In this document: positions 25,042-33,786 of the stretch, piece after piece
Layout of the letters: each line of letters begins with the position of its first letter
Numbering within the stretch: the stretch's first letter is position 1
NCBI GenBank assembly: GCA_021769555.1
Contig: JAETSR010000001.1
Location: 1-64,000, forward strand
From: Clostridiaceae bacterium
GTDB lineage: Bacteria; Bacillota; Clostridia; Oscillospirales; Acutalibacteraceae
Length of the DNA stretch: 64,000 nt
Direction: 5' to 3'
Notes under the pieces: model-generated
Told to the model about the DNA's origin: nothing
What the model saw: only the letters and a program-made list of their open reading frames with translations
The model's database searches: none
Translations under genes and position numbers: made by a program

Positions 25042-25565
25042 GATACTTTGCAAGATACTTTATTGATTTCGGGGTCATTGTCCTGGTGTACGCCCTGGTG
25101 CTGTTCAGGCGCTGGCGGGCCCGGGGCCGGGAGGTGCTGGTGGTGCGCACGCTGATGTACGCGTACCTCACATTGGTGCTCCTTGTCACTTTAATGCCGG
25201 TCATAGCCTCGCTGCCATTTATGTTCAACCACCCCTATGAGCCCATGAACCTGACGCCCTTTGTGGACGTTTTTGAGGGGCGGGGGGACTTTGTGAGGCA
25301 GGCGGCGCTGAACGTGGTTATGACTGTGCCCTTCGGGTTCCTGCTGCCGCTGTGCAGGCGGGCGGGCTTTGGAAAGACGGTGCTCTGGTGCCTGCTCATG
25401 AGCTTTTCCATAGAGCTTATCCAGCCGCTGATGAGCGGGGGAAGAAGCTCCGACATTACGGACATTATCACGAACACGGCCGGAGGGGCGGTTGGGTACG
25501 GACTGCACGTCCTGTTCAGGCCGGTCACTGACTGGCTTTTGGAGCGCCTTAGAAAGGCTGAGTAA
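25038..25565 (+). CDS. VanZ family membrane protein
   Basis: 175 residues with about four helices. VanZ-like landmarks: NLTPFVDVF after the second helix, NVVMTVPFGFLLPL, SFSIELIQ, and RSSDITDIITNTAGGAVGYG. The best known member affects teicoplanin susceptibility; most have unknown roles. It is coupled by overlap to the S-component gene, so it falls under cobalamin control, which is unexpected for this family. Confidence 0.85.
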   Translation: MRYFARYFIDFGVIVLVYALVLFRRWRARGREVLVVRTLMYAYLTLVLLVTLMPVIASLPFMFNHPYEPMNLTPFVDVFEGRGDFVRQAALNVVMTVPFGFLLPLCRRAGFGKTVLWCLLMSFSIELIQPLMSGGRSSDITDIITNTAGGAVGYGLHVLFRPVTDWLLERLRKAE

Positions 25566-25569
25566 AAAA

Positions 25570-25596
25570 GAGCTGTCCCGGAAATTGGGACAGCTC
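25570..25596. terminator. terminator between VanZ and the O-acylation operon
   Basis: A perfect 10-bp stem (GAGCTGTCCC / GGGACAGCTC) with a 7-nt loop, placed between convergent genes. AAAAAA lies on its left, giving a T-run on the minus strand. Confidence 0.85.
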
Positions 25597-25616
25597 AATT
25601 CTTTGGTTTTGCACTC

Positions 25617-25862
25617 TCAGCGCTTCATGCGCTCCATGACTATCCGGGCCATCTCGCCCACGTTCTTCATGGAGGATATCTCGCCCATCTTGAACTTCAT
25701 GCGGAACTCCCGCTCCACAGCTGAGATGAGGGTGATATGCTCCAGGCTGTCCCAGTCCTCGATGTCGTCGGCGGTGGTGCCGGGGTTGACGCGGATGGAG
25801 GGGTCGTCGAATACGTCCTGGAATACACGGTCTAGCCTTGCGAATACTTCTCTCTGGTCCAT
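25617..25862 (-). CDS. acyl carrier protein
   Basis: 81 residues with the phosphopantetheine site DSLEH (Ser about 41) preceded by an acidic helix and TTADDIEDW. It is separate from fatty-acid genes and ends the operon with an MBOAT O-acyltransferase and a DHHW protein. It may carry acyl groups for polymer or glycan acylation, as DltC does in the Dlt system. AAAGGA lies upstream. Confidence 0.85.
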   Translation of the reverse strand: MDQREVFARLDRVFQDVFDDPSIRVNPGTTADDIEDWDSLEHITLISAVEREFRMKFKMGEISSMKNVGEMARIVMERMKR

Positions 25863-25883
25863 TTTAATAGCTTCCTTTCATAT

Positions 25884-27416
25884 TTATTCCGCCAGGGGGG
25901 GAGCGGTTACGGGGCCGGGTTCGGGGTGCGGGTCGGTTATTGTCTCGCCGGCGTTCTGGTCGATTATGGCCTGGATGTGGTTCGCGTTATCGCCCACAAC
26001 GGAGAAGGCCGAGACGGTGAAGACAACGTCGGTCACGCCCAGGTCCCTTATCATGCTCACAAGGTTACGCTCCATATAGCGGATGTCCGCAACGTATATC
26101 TCCTTGAAGGAGCTGGTGTAGAAGGGGACGGTGGCGTTGCCGTAGCTGTCCTTCATTACAAGGAGCTTGCGGTCGCTCTGGGCCTCGGTGGTTATCTTGA
26201 TGATGTATTGGTCGCCGCCGAGATATACTATATATGGGTCCTCGGGGACTTTGGCCCCGAAGAGGTCGTCGTCGTCCCACTGGAAGTTGAAGGCTGTGTC
26301 GTAGTACACCGCCGAGTAGGGCACGCCGGGGAGGTAGTAGATGAAGTCCTCGGGGTCCGAGAGCAGGTCCGCTGATTTGGACCAGGCGTACATGGTGCCC
26401 ATGGAGTTCTCAATCTTCTCGGGGGTGTAGGTGCTGATATCCGCGAAGGGGACCCCGGCGGCCTGGGCAAAAGCCTGGGCGGCGTAGTAAGCGCCTAAGG
26501 GCTGCCAGTGGTGGTCGGTGCGGCAGTAGATGGGTTCGCTTGCGTGGGCCGCGAGGGCGGAGCAGACGTTCAGGGGCTTTATCCCGGAGTCAAGCTTTCC
26601 GTGCACATTGTCGAAGCACTGGGACTGGTCGGCCACATACTCCTTGTACTCCTCGGGGGTGTAGAACTGGCAGGGGAGAGGGGCGGGCATGGACCAGATG
26701 TTTACAGCGGGGTCCACCTTTGAGCGCAGGCTGTTGAGGGCCGAGGCGTAGGCGTCCCCGGAGCCCCCGGCGAACATCTCCATGCCCCGCCAGTGGCCGT
26801 CCTGCTTTATAATCATGATGTTCTCGATTATATCCTTGCCCTGCACGGCGTTGTTGGGGAAGGGGTCGGCGGTGGGGCCGGGGGTGGCGGTATCCGGGGT
26901 CATGTTGCGCCCGGCAGCCCCTGCCGGCAGGATATTGCCGTCGGCGGGACTGGGGGGATTATTTTCGGGCTGGCTGTTAATTGGCGCCGTAGAGGGGGCC
27001 TGCTCCTTATCCTTTATCTTCTCTATCTTGCCCACGAACTGCACCGAGTCCTCGGACTTGGGCAGGCCGAAAAGGCGCTTGAAGCTGTTGCCCAGGTTCT
27101 TGAAGCCATCGTGGTTTGGGACGGTGTCGTCGTACCAGGTGGCTATATCCGCGGTGAAGTCCCCGGAAAAGTAGCTTTCCAGGGAGAATTTTGGGAATGC
27201 GGCAAGGTCCCGCTTCTCTATCAGGGACTCGGTGGAGCGGGGCAGCACCAGAAGGAGCACGGAAGCTGTTCCGAAGGCCAGTATCAGCACCAGAAGGCAG
27301 AGGATGGACAGGCGGTTATTGAGTACCTTGCGCCGGTCCAGCCTTCTCCGTCGGCGGGGCTGGAAGGAGGGCTGCTCCGAGGGGCCGCGCACGTGCTTTA
27401 TCTCAGGGGTATCCAT
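25884..27416 (-). CDS. DHHW-family membrane-anchored acetylation protein (AlgJ/AlgX-like)
   Basis: 510 residues. A basic cytoplasmic start (RRRRRLDRRK) is followed by one membrane helix (about 30-55), a Pro/Ser-rich linker (about 135-180) and an extracellular SGNH-like domain with the diagnostic TDHHW motif and MKDSYGNA near the C-terminus. Such proteins take acetyl groups delivered by the MBOAT partner and place them on exopolysaccharide or cell-wall polymers. Its place between the MBOAT and acyl carrier protein genes supports this. Confidence 0.85.
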   Translation of the reverse strand: MDTPEIKHVRGPSEQPSFQPRRRRRLDRRKVLNNRLSILCLLVLILAFGTASVLLLVLPRSTESLIEKRDLAAFPKFSLESYFSGDFTADIATWYDDTVPNHDGFKNLGNSFKRLFGLPKSEDSVQFVGKIEKIKDKEQAPSTAPINSQPENNPPSPADGNILPAGAAGRNMTPDTATPGPTADPFPNNAVQGKDIIENIMIIKQDGHWRGMEMFAGGSGDAYASALNSLRSKVDPAVNIWSMPAPLPCQFYTPEEYKEYVADQSQCFDNVHGKLDSGIKPLNVCSALAAHASEPIYCRTDHHWQPLGAYYAAQAFAQAAGVPFADISTYTPEKIENSMGTMYAWSKSADLLSDPEDFIYYLPGVPYSAVYYDTAFNFQWDDDDLFGAKVPEDPYIVYLGGDQYIIKITTEAQSDRKLLVMKDSYGNATVPFYTSSFKEIYVADIRYMERNLVSMIRDLGVTDVVFTVSAFSVVGDNANHIQAIIDQNAGETITDPHPEPGPVTAPPLAE

Positions 27417-27448
27417 TTTCGGTCACCTTGCTTTCATTGGGGTTTTGG

Positions 27449-28870
27449 CTAGAAGCGCCAGTAGAGGAACACGTTGTTGGTGGAGTCCACCAGCAGTATG
27501 CTCACAACGGCTAAAAGGCCCATGCAGGCTATAAGGGAGCCGGCGCGGCCGGCTATGTAGAGGGAGTCGCTGGAGGACTCCAGGAAGAAGCTCTTTATCC
27601 TGGGCAGTACGGGCAGGCTGCACAGCACCGAGACAGCTATCAGGAAGAGGTTGTTCTGGAAGGAGGCCCAGGTGATGGGGTCGAAGAAGGGGGCGGAGCC
27701 TGTTATGGCGCTTACTCCCAGGATGTTCCGGAAAAACAGGCCCAGCTGGGAGAGGTCCTCAAAGTAGAAGATTCCGAAGCCGATTATTATCACCAGCTTT
27801 GAGTAGATATGCTTCCACCAGAGGGGCCACTTCTTTATGCGCTTTTTCCCAAGCTTCTGCTCGAAGAAGATGAAGAAGCCGAAGTACAGGCCCCAGATTA
27901 TGTAGTTCCAGGCAGCGCCGTGCCAGACGCCGGTGCAGAACCAGACGAGAAACAGGCTTATATACTTGCGGTTCTGGCCGAAGATGGGCACGTAGAGAAG
28001 GTAGTCGCGGAAGAAGGACCCAAGGGAGATATGCCAGCGCTGCCAGAACTCGGCTATGGTTTTGCAGGCAAAGGGGTGGGTGAAGTTCTCGTCAAAGTGA
28101 AAGCCGAACATGCGGCCAAGGCCGATGGCTATGTCCGAATAGCCGCTAAAGTCAAAGTAGACGTAGAGGGAGTAGACTATCACCGTGTACCAGGTGCCCA
28201 GGAACGAGAGGGTGCTGATATCCTTGCCGAAGAAGGAGTCCACTATCACCCAGAGGTTATTGGCCAGTATCACCTTTTTGGAAAGGCCCACTATAACCCT
28301 GAGGGCCCCCTCGCAGAGGTCTGAGGGGGAGACGGAGCGGGACTCTATCTCATCCTCCACCACGCTGTAGCGCACGATGGGCCCGGCTATGAGCTGGGGG
28401 AAAAGGGAGAGGTACAAAAGGAACCGTGAGTACCGGCGCTGGACCTTTACTGTCTCCCAGTAGCAGTCCAGAATATAGGAGACTGCCTGGAAGGTAAAGA
28501 AGCTTATGCCGATGGGCAGGCGTATCTGCGGGACCGGGATTGCGAGCCCTGTGAAGCCGTTCAGGTTCTCGACGATAAAGCCGCTGTATTTGAAGACCAC
28601 CAGCAGGGCTATGTCGATTATTATGCCCAGGGCCACGGCCAGCTTATCCAGGCCCGAGCCCCGGTTCTTCTCAATGAGTATGCCTATGCACCAGTTTAGG
28701 AAGGAGCTGAACAGGAGCAGGATTATCCAAAGGGGCTCGCCCCAGGCGTAGAATACCAGGGAGAAGACGATAAGCACCGCGTTCTTTTGCGGCAGGGACT
28801 TTGCCAGGAAGTAGCATATGAAGCATAGGGGTAAAAATATGTAGATGAAGAAAAGGTCTGCAAATACCAA
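27449..28870 (-). CDS. MBOAT family O-acyltransferase
   Basis: 473 residues, about eleven membrane helices, from a TTG start with GGAG 9 nt upstream. It has the AlgI/DltB pattern: FWQRWHISLGSFFRDYLY-like sequence and the catalytic-His region GVWHGAAWNYIIWG. It should move acyl groups across the membrane for O-acetylation of a surface polymer, with the DHHW protein as outer acetylase. It lies between the TPM-domain gene (15 nt) and the DHHW gene (32 nt). Confidence 0.92.
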   Translation of the reverse strand: MVFADLFFIYIFLPLCFICYFLAKSLPQKNAVLIVFSLVFYAWGEPLWIILLLFSSFLNWCIGILIEKNRGSGLDKLAVALGIIIDIALLVVFKYSGFIVENLNGFTGLAIPVPQIRLPIGISFFTFQAVSYILDCYWETVKVQRRYSRFLLYLSLFPQLIAGPIVRYSVVEDEIESRSVSPSDLCEGALRVIVGLSKKVILANNLWVIVDSFFGKDISTLSFLGTWYTVIVYSLYVYFDFSGYSDIAIGLGRMFGFHFDENFTHPFACKTIAEFWQRWHISLGSFFRDYLLYVPIFGQNRKYISLFLVWFCTGVWHGAAWNYIIWGLYFGFFIFFEQKLGKKRIKKWPLWWKHIYSKLVIIIGFGIFYFEDLSQLGLFFRNILGVSAITGSAPFFDPITWASFQNNLFLIAVSVLCSLPVLPRIKSFFLESSSDSLYIAGRAGSLIACMGLLAVVSILLVDSTNNVFLYWRF

Positions 28871-28885
28871 CGGACTCAGCTCCTA

Positions 28886-29719
28886 TTATAGTTTTCGGAC
28901 GCGGGACGGGCCGTCCGCCCGGTGGGAGGATTTTACAACCATGGGCGTGCGGCCCTCCCGGTGGAGCACGGTGGTGCGGGGCGGGGTCACCAGGGGGGTG
29001 TGGCGGTGGACCCGGCGGCGGGAGCCGCGGCGGCGCCGGCCCGTGCTGCCTGAGAGGATGAATACGGCTATACATATCACCGCGACGGCTCCTGCGGCAA
29101 CAAGCACCCACAGCAGAACCGGCGGGCCCTCCTCCTCACTTTCGGGCTTCGCCGCGGCCGGCTGGTCCGGCGCGGGCAGGGCGAAGCTCTCCGCCTGGGC
29201 GGCAGCCTCGGTGATGAACTTTGAGACCCCCGCGTCGTAGCTCCTTGCGGCGAAGTCCGGCTCAAGCTGGGCGTCCAGCATGGACTTTAAGAGGTCCGTC
29301 GTGAAGTAGGGCTGAAGGGCGCCGCCCGCCACGGCTATGTAGTCATCATCAGATATTGACAGGGCCAGTATCAGGCCCCGGCCCTCTGAGCCGCCCACCT
29401 TCCAGGACTCCATGACAGAGCGCAGGTATTCCACCCGCTGGGTGTAGCCCTGTACAGGCAGGGCGTCCGTGGTGAGGACCACCAGCTGTACGGAGCGGGA
29501 GCTGAGCCCGGCGTTCTTTGAGAGAATGAGGGACTTTGTCTCGCCGCTGAGTATATTGGCGCTGTCGTTAAAGTAGAAATCTGCGCCTGGCTCCGGTATG
29601 GCCGGGCCGGACTCGGCGCGGGCGGCGGCTCCATAATATAAAGACGCTAAAGCTATCAGGATGGTCACAGAAAATAGGGAAAAAAGCCGAAAGAATTTCG
29701 GCCTGGCGCTGCTCTCCAT
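28886..29719 (-). CDS. TPM-domain membrane protein
   Basis: 277 residues from the ATG at 29719 with GGAGGAG 5 nt upstream; the frame extends further upstream but without a ribosome site. A signal peptide (about 15-33) precedes a TPM (YgcG-type) domain at about 45-165 (DFYFNDSANILS, SSRSVQLVVLTTD, GGSEGRGLILALSISDDDYIAVAGG). A second helix (about 205-228) and a very basic cytoplasmic tail (RRRRGSRRR) follow. It leads the O-acylation operon. TPM domains are linked to membrane complex assembly; the exact role here is unknown. Confidence 0.8.
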   Translation of the reverse strand: MESSARPKFFRLFSLFSVTILIALASLYYGAAARAESGPAIPEPGADFYFNDSANILSGETKSLILSKNAGLSSRSVQLVVLTTDALPVQGYTQRVEYLRSVMESWKVGGSEGRGLILALSISDDDYIAVAGGALQPYFTTDLLKSMLDAQLEPDFAARSYDAGVSKFITEAAAQAESFALPAPDQPAAAKPESEEEGPPVLLWVLVAAGAVAVICIAVFILSGSTGRRRRGSRRRVHRHTPLVTPPRTTVLHREGRTPMVVKSSHRADGPSRVRKL

Positions 29720-29765
29720 AATTCTCCTCCCCAAAGGGCAAAATAAGGGACTATATCCCCTATAT

Positions 29766-29794
29766 ATTCTACCCCGAAAAGGGAAGGGTGTCAA
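29766..29794 (-). promoter_or_regulatory. promoter of the TPM-MBOAT-DHHW-ACP operon
   Basis: Minus-strand TTGACA (29789-29794) and TAGAAT (29766-29771), 17-bp spacer, 47 bp before the TPM start. Confidence 0.75.
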
Positions 29795-29972
29795 GCGGCC
29801 AGATATAGTGGGGGGCCCGGAGCAATGGGCAAGAGAAAGCTGCCGGGGGGCGCCCGGCAGCTGTGTTATTAAGGCTGACGCGCCGAAGGCCTCCAAGGCG
29901 GTTGTCGGCGGTGGCGGTGCAGGCGGTCAGCAGAAAGCATAGCAGCAAAAGCGCTGCGATAAGCTTAGGCAT
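29769..29972 (-). CDS. small lipoprotein, reading frame passing through a terminator
   Basis: The ATG at 29972 has GGAGG 9 nt upstream and opens with a clear lipoprotein signal (hydrophobic 4-14, LTAC lipobox). After about 20 residues the frame shows no protein-like pattern, because it runs through a terminator hairpin at 29838-29862 and the next promoter. Another frame stops (TAA) just before the hairpin. The real product may be a roughly 35-residue lipopeptide with a frameshift, or a decayed gene. Confidence 0.4.
   Translation of the reverse strand: MPKLIAALLLLCFLLTACTATADNRLGGLRRVSLNNTAAGRPPAAFSCPLLRAPHYIWPLDTLPFSG
29838..29862 (-). terminator. hairpin terminator inside the small lipoprotein frame
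   Basis: A perfect 10-bp stem (AGCTGCCGGG / CCCGGCAGCT) with a 5-nt loop, followed on the minus strand by TTCTCTT. Confidence 0.7.
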
Positions 29973-30005
29973 GGTGAATATCCTCCTACACCCCTAGTCT
30001 GGCCC

Positions 30006-30641
30006 TTATTCGCTGATATATTCCCGGATGTACAGGTCCGCGCCCACGCTCTCGGCGACCTTCCGGCAGGCCTCGAGCTCGGCCTTGGGCAGGGTGCTCA
30101 CAACGGTCATGCGCACATGGGGCACGTTCAGGACCGCCGTGCTCGTGAAGCGGAGGATGGCGGGCAGGGCCTTGAGGCCGAAGCGGCTGTGGCATATCCT
30201 GTCGTAGCCCTCGGGGGTGCTGGCGTTCAGGCTTATGGAGACGGCGTCCACGCGGCCGTCCAGGTCCAGAGCGGCGTTGCGGCCGGTTATGAGGTTCGCA
30301 AGGCCGTTGGTGTTTATGCGGATGAAGTGGGAGCCGGTGGAGCGTATCTGGTCGCACAGCCACATCATATCGTCCCAGCGGCAGGCGGGCTCGCCGTAGC
30401 CGCAGAAGACTATCTCAGGGTACCTGTTCAGGTCCCGGCGCTGCAGCTGGGCCCAGAACTCCTCCTTGGAGGGCTCGCCCCCCTTATACCAGAGGTTGTC
30501 CGAGTAGAGGCTGCCGGGGCTGTTCTGCCGAATGCAGAAGTCGCAGCGGTTGGGGCACTGATTTGTCATGTTGATGTACAGGTTGACGCCGTGTTCATAG
30601 GTGGCGCTGGCTCCGTATAGCTGGCTTATGTGGTTTTCCAT
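30006..30641 (-). CDS. TatD-associated radical SAM protein
   Basis: 211 residues with the radical SAM cluster motif CPNRCDFC (CxxxCxxC, about 29-36). A GGEP-like region (FCGYGEPACRWD) and an AdoMet-binding stretch (INTNGLANL) follow. The gene sits directly after tatD, the order typical of the TatD-linked radical SAM family of anaerobes. Its substrate is unknown. Length is near that of the family and no auxiliary cluster domain is seen. Confidence 0.82.
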   Translation of the reverse strand: MENHISQLYGASATYEHGVNLYINMTNQCPNRCDFCIRQNSPGSLYSDNLWYKGGEPSKEEFWAQLQRRDLNRYPEIVFCGYGEPACRWDDMMWLCDQIRSTGSHFIRINTNGLANLITGRNAALDLDGRVDAVSISLNASTPEGYDRICHSRFGLKALPAILRFTSTAVLNVPHVRMTVVSTLPKAELEACRKVAESVGADLYIREYISE

Positions 30642-30676
30642 ACAGATTATACTCCTATTTATTTGCTCCTGTAAAT

Positions 30677-31507
30677 TCAGTACGTGCTGGGGCTTGGGGC
30701 TGTTATCCGGGGGACGCGGCCCTCAAGGCGGAAGAGCCGCCGGATATTTTCGTTGGAGGCGCTTATTACCTCCCGGGTGGAAATGCCCCGAAGCTCCGCT
30801 ATTTTGGCGGCGGTATGGGGTATCAGGGAGGAGTCGTTGCGCTTTCCCCTATGGGGCTCCGGGGCCATATAGGGGGCGTCGGTCTCAAGCAGCAGGCGCT
30901 CAAGGGGTATCTCCTGAGCTACCTTTAATACTTTTTTTGCGTTCTTGAAGGTGACCGCGCCCCCTATGCCTATATACATGCCAAGGGAGATTATTTCCCG
31001 GGCCATCTCAAGGCTTCCGGAGAAGCAGTGGACCACACCCTGGGGGCGGTACTCCCTCAGAAGGGAGAGTACGTCAGAGTGGGCGTCCCGGTCGTGGACG
31101 CATACGGGCAGGTCCAGCTCCTTTGCAAGGGCGAGCTGGGCGGCGAAGACCTCCTTCTGGCGCTCCCTTGGGGCGGAGTCCTCCCAGTGGTAGTCAAGGC
31201 CTATCTCCCCCACGGCCACAGCGTCCCCCCGCTCCAGCCAGACCCTTAAACAGTCCAGCCAGTTTTCCGGGAGGCTTTCGTCTATCTCCTCGGGGTGTAT
31301 GCCCACGGCGGCGAATATATAGGGGTTCAGGTCCGAGAGCCCCACCGTTGAGGCGCAGGTGAGAAGGCGGGTGCCCATGTTTATGACGCAGCGCACCCCC
31401 GAGAGGGGCAGCTGCTTCTCCAAAAGCCAGGCCCGGTCCTTGTCGAAGGCGCTGTCGTCGTAGTGGGCGTGGGAGTCGTATATCTCGAAATAATCCTCGG
31501 GGCCCAT
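30677..31507 (-). CDS. tatD: TatD family metal-dependent hydrolase
   Basis: 276 residues. Metal ligands are in YDSHAHYDD (His-x-His), EIGLDYHW (Glu), CVHDRDAH, VHCFSG and LLLETDAPYM. TatD-family enzymes are 3'-5' DNA/RNA exonucleases linked to DNA repair. The ATG starts 1 nt past the metG stop, with its ribosome site inside metG, so expression is coupled. The metG-tatD pair is common in Firmicutes. Confidence 0.92.
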   Translation of the reverse strand: MGPEDYFEIYDSHAHYDDSAFDKDRAWLLEKQLPLSGVRCVINMGTRLLTCASTVGLSDLNPYIFAAVGIHPEEIDESLPENWLDCLRVWLERGDAVAVGEIGLDYHWEDSAPRERQKEVFAAQLALAKELDLPVCVHDRDAHSDVLSLLREYRPQGVVHCFSGSLEMAREIISLGMYIGIGGAVTFKNAKKVLKVAQEIPLERLLLETDAPYMAPEPHRGKRNDSSLIPHTAAKIAELRGISTREVISASNENIRRLFRLEGRVPRITAPSPSTY

Positions 31508-31508
31508 G

Positions 31509-33476
31509 TCAGCGGACCTTGCTCCCGGCGGGAATGCCGTCGGCGAATATCACTTTAACGTCGTTATCCCCGGCGTCGGCGGCGAGAATCATGCCCTGGC
31601 TCTCCACGCCGCAGAGGGTGGCGGGCTGAAGGTTCGAGACGACTATAACGCTGCGGCCGGTAAGGTCCTCGGGCTTGTACCAGGGGGCAATGCCGGAGGC
31701 TACAGTGCGCACAACGCCGGTGCCGTCGTCAAGGCTCAGCTTTAAAAGCTTCTTCGCCCGCTTCACCGGCTGGCAGTCGATTATCTTGGCCACTCTCAGG
31801 TCAACGGCGGCAAAGTCTGTTATGGCTATCTTCGCTATGCCCTGGAGCTCCTTATGGAGCTCGGCCTTTTTCTGCATGTCGGCGGGCGCGGGGGCGGAGG
31901 CGTATTTCTCATCCATGCGCTTCATGATGTCCTCCATCTCCTGGCGCTCGAAGAGTATGGAGGGGGAGTCGGTGACCTTATTGCCGGAGGCGGGGTAGTT
32001 GCCCGTCTTATCCAGGAGCTCCCAGGGCAGGGGCACGGTGCCCAGCTGCCGCAGGATAGAGACGGAGGTCTCGGGCATGAAGGGGAACAGGAGGGTTGCC
32101 CCGGTGGTGATGGAGTCCGTGAGGTTATAGAGCACCGTGGAGAGCCGGGCGCACTGGGTGGGGTCCTTGGCCAGAATCCAGGGGGTGGTCTCGTCGATAT
32201 ACTTGTTGCAGCGCTTAAAGAGGGTGAATATCTCGGAGAGGGCGTCCGCTGTGCGCAGGGCGTCCATCTTTGCCGCAACCTTGTCCCGGCAGGAGGCTGC
32301 GCAGGCGTGCAGGTCCTCGTCCTCGGGGGCGGTTACCTTGCAGTCCTCCACCTTGCCGTCGAAATACTTGTTTATCATGGAGACGGTGCGGTTCACGAGA
32401 TTTCCCAGGATATTGGCAAGGTCGCTGTTGGTGCGGTCGTTTATCAGGTCCCAGGTGATGTTGCCGTCGTTCTCAAATGGCAGCTCACGAAGGAGGTAGT
32501 ACCGCACGGCGTCGGTGTCGAATATGTCCACAAGGTCGTCGGCGTACATGACGTTCCCCGCGGATTTGGACATCTTTCCGCCGTCCATCAGGACCCAGGG
32601 GTGGCCGAAGACCTGCTTTGGCAGGGGGAGCCCTAAGGCCATCAGGAAGATGGGCCAGTAGATGGTGTGGAAACGGGTTATATCCTTGCCTATCACGTGC
32701 AGTCCCGCGGGCCAGTATTTTTTGAAGAGCTCATCGCTCTCGCCGCCGCAGTGGTAGCCGAGGCCGGTGATATAGTTAGAGAGGGCGTCCACCCACACAT
32801 AGAGCACGTGCTGGGGGTCGAAGTCCACCGGGACGCCCCACTTGATGGAGGTGCGGCTGACGCACAGGTCCTGGAGCCCCGGCAGCAGGAAGTTGTTCAT
32901 CATCTCGTTCTTGCGGGAGACGGGCTGGATGAAGTCGGGGTGGGAGTTGATGTGGTCGATGAGCCGCTGGGTGTAGTTGCTCATCTTGAAGAAGTAGGCC
33001 TCCTCGGTGTGCTTATGAGGCTCCCGGCCGCAGTCGGGGCATTTGCCGTCCACAAGCTGGCTCTCTGTGAGAAAGGACTCGCATTCGTCGCAGTAGAGCC
33101 CCTCATAGGAGCTCTTGTAGATGTCCCCCTGGTCGTAGAACTTCTTGAATATCTTCTGGACCTCTTTTACGTGGTACTCGTCGGTGGTGCGGATGAAGTG
33201 GTCGTAGCTGAGGTTCATCAGGTCGAACTGCTCCTTCACAAGGGCCGCGGCCCTGTCCACATACTCCTTCGGGGAGAGGCCGGCGGCTTTGGCTTTCTGC
33301 TCGTTCTTCTTGCCGTGCTCGTCCGTGCCGGTCTGGAAGTACACGTCATAGCCCTGCATACGCTTGAAGCGGGCAATGCAGTCCGCAAGAACAGGGTCGG
33401 CCACGTTGCCGATATGGGGCTTGCCCGAGGTGTAGGCTATGGCCGTTGTGATATAATAAGCGCCTTTTGTTTCCAT
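31509..33476 (-). CDS. metG: methionyl-tRNA synthetase
   Basis: 655 residues. The HIGH motif is SGKPHIGN (about 14-21), a zinc-knuckle region has CDEC and CPDC, and KMSKS is intact (GGKMSKSAGNV). The C-terminal EMAP-like tRNA-binding domain (about 550-655; DLRVAKIIDCQPVKRAKKLLKL) is attached, as in the longer bacterial form. AGGAGG precedes the ATG. First gene of metG-tatD-radical SAM. Confidence 0.96.
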   Translation of the reverse strand: METKGAYYITTAIAYTSGKPHIGNVADPVLADCIARFKRMQGYDVYFQTGTDEHGKKNEQKAKAAGLSPKEYVDRAAALVKEQFDLMNLSYDHFIRTTDEYHVKEVQKIFKKFYDQGDIYKSSYEGLYCDECESFLTESQLVDGKCPDCGREPHKHTEEAYFFKMSNYTQRLIDHINSHPDFIQPVSRKNEMMNNFLLPGLQDLCVSRTSIKWGVPVDFDPQHVLYVWVDALSNYITGLGYHCGGESDELFKKYWPAGLHVIGKDITRFHTIYWPIFLMALGLPLPKQVFGHPWVLMDGGKMSKSAGNVMYADDLVDIFDTDAVRYYLLRELPFENDGNITWDLINDRTNSDLANILGNLVNRTVSMINKYFDGKVEDCKVTAPEDEDLHACAASCRDKVAAKMDALRTADALSEIFTLFKRCNKYIDETTPWILAKDPTQCARLSTVLYNLTDSITTGATLLFPFMPETSVSILRQLGTVPLPWELLDKTGNYPASGNKVTDSPSILFERQEMEDIMKRMDEKYASAPAPADMQKKAELHKELQGIAKIAITDFAAVDLRVAKIIDCQPVKRAKKLLKLSLDDGTGVVRTVASGIAPWYKPEDLTGRSVIVVSNLQPATLCGVESQGMILAADAGDNDVKVIFADGIPAGSKVR

Positions 33477-33566
33477 TGATATCCTCCGTAGCTCATGATT
33501 TTTTATAATTTCCCGATATATATTCTCTTATATTATTTCCGTTTCATGCACTCCTTTACAGGCCCT

Positions 33567-33671
33567 TTATCGGATAATCAGGACCGAGAGGACAGTCGCC
33601 AGCATTAAAAGCGCCAGCACGCCGGCTACTATGCGGACGAACAGGGTGCGGCGGTCGGGTCTGGGCTTCAT
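33567..33671 (-). CDS. 34-residue single-helix membrane protein
   Basis: An ATG with AAAGGAG 8 nt upstream opens a frame of 34 codons: a basic start (MKPRPDRRTLFVR) followed by a 19-residue hydrophobic helix ending in Arg. The clear ribosome site and the clean positive-inside helix suggest a real small membrane protein between metG and the DUF3267 gene. No family recognised. Confidence 0.6.
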   Translation of the reverse strand: MKPRPDRRTLFVRIVAGVLALLMLATVLSVLIIR

Positions 33672-33756
33672 TGTGCACTCTCCTTTTCTGTGTAAGCCGT
33701 AATTAAACTACATTTTACCATTTTTTTCTCCGTTTGTAAACACCCGGGGGAGAAAA

Positions 33757-33780
33757 AAGCGTTCCCCCAAGGGAACGCTT
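33757..33780 (-). terminator. terminator of the TM2-DUF3267 operon
   Basis: A perfect 10-bp stem (AAGCGTTCCC / GGGAACGCTT) with a 4-nt loop. On the minus strand it is followed by TTTTTTCTCC, 7 nt after the stop. Confidence 0.88.
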
Positions 33781-33786
33781 TCTGTG

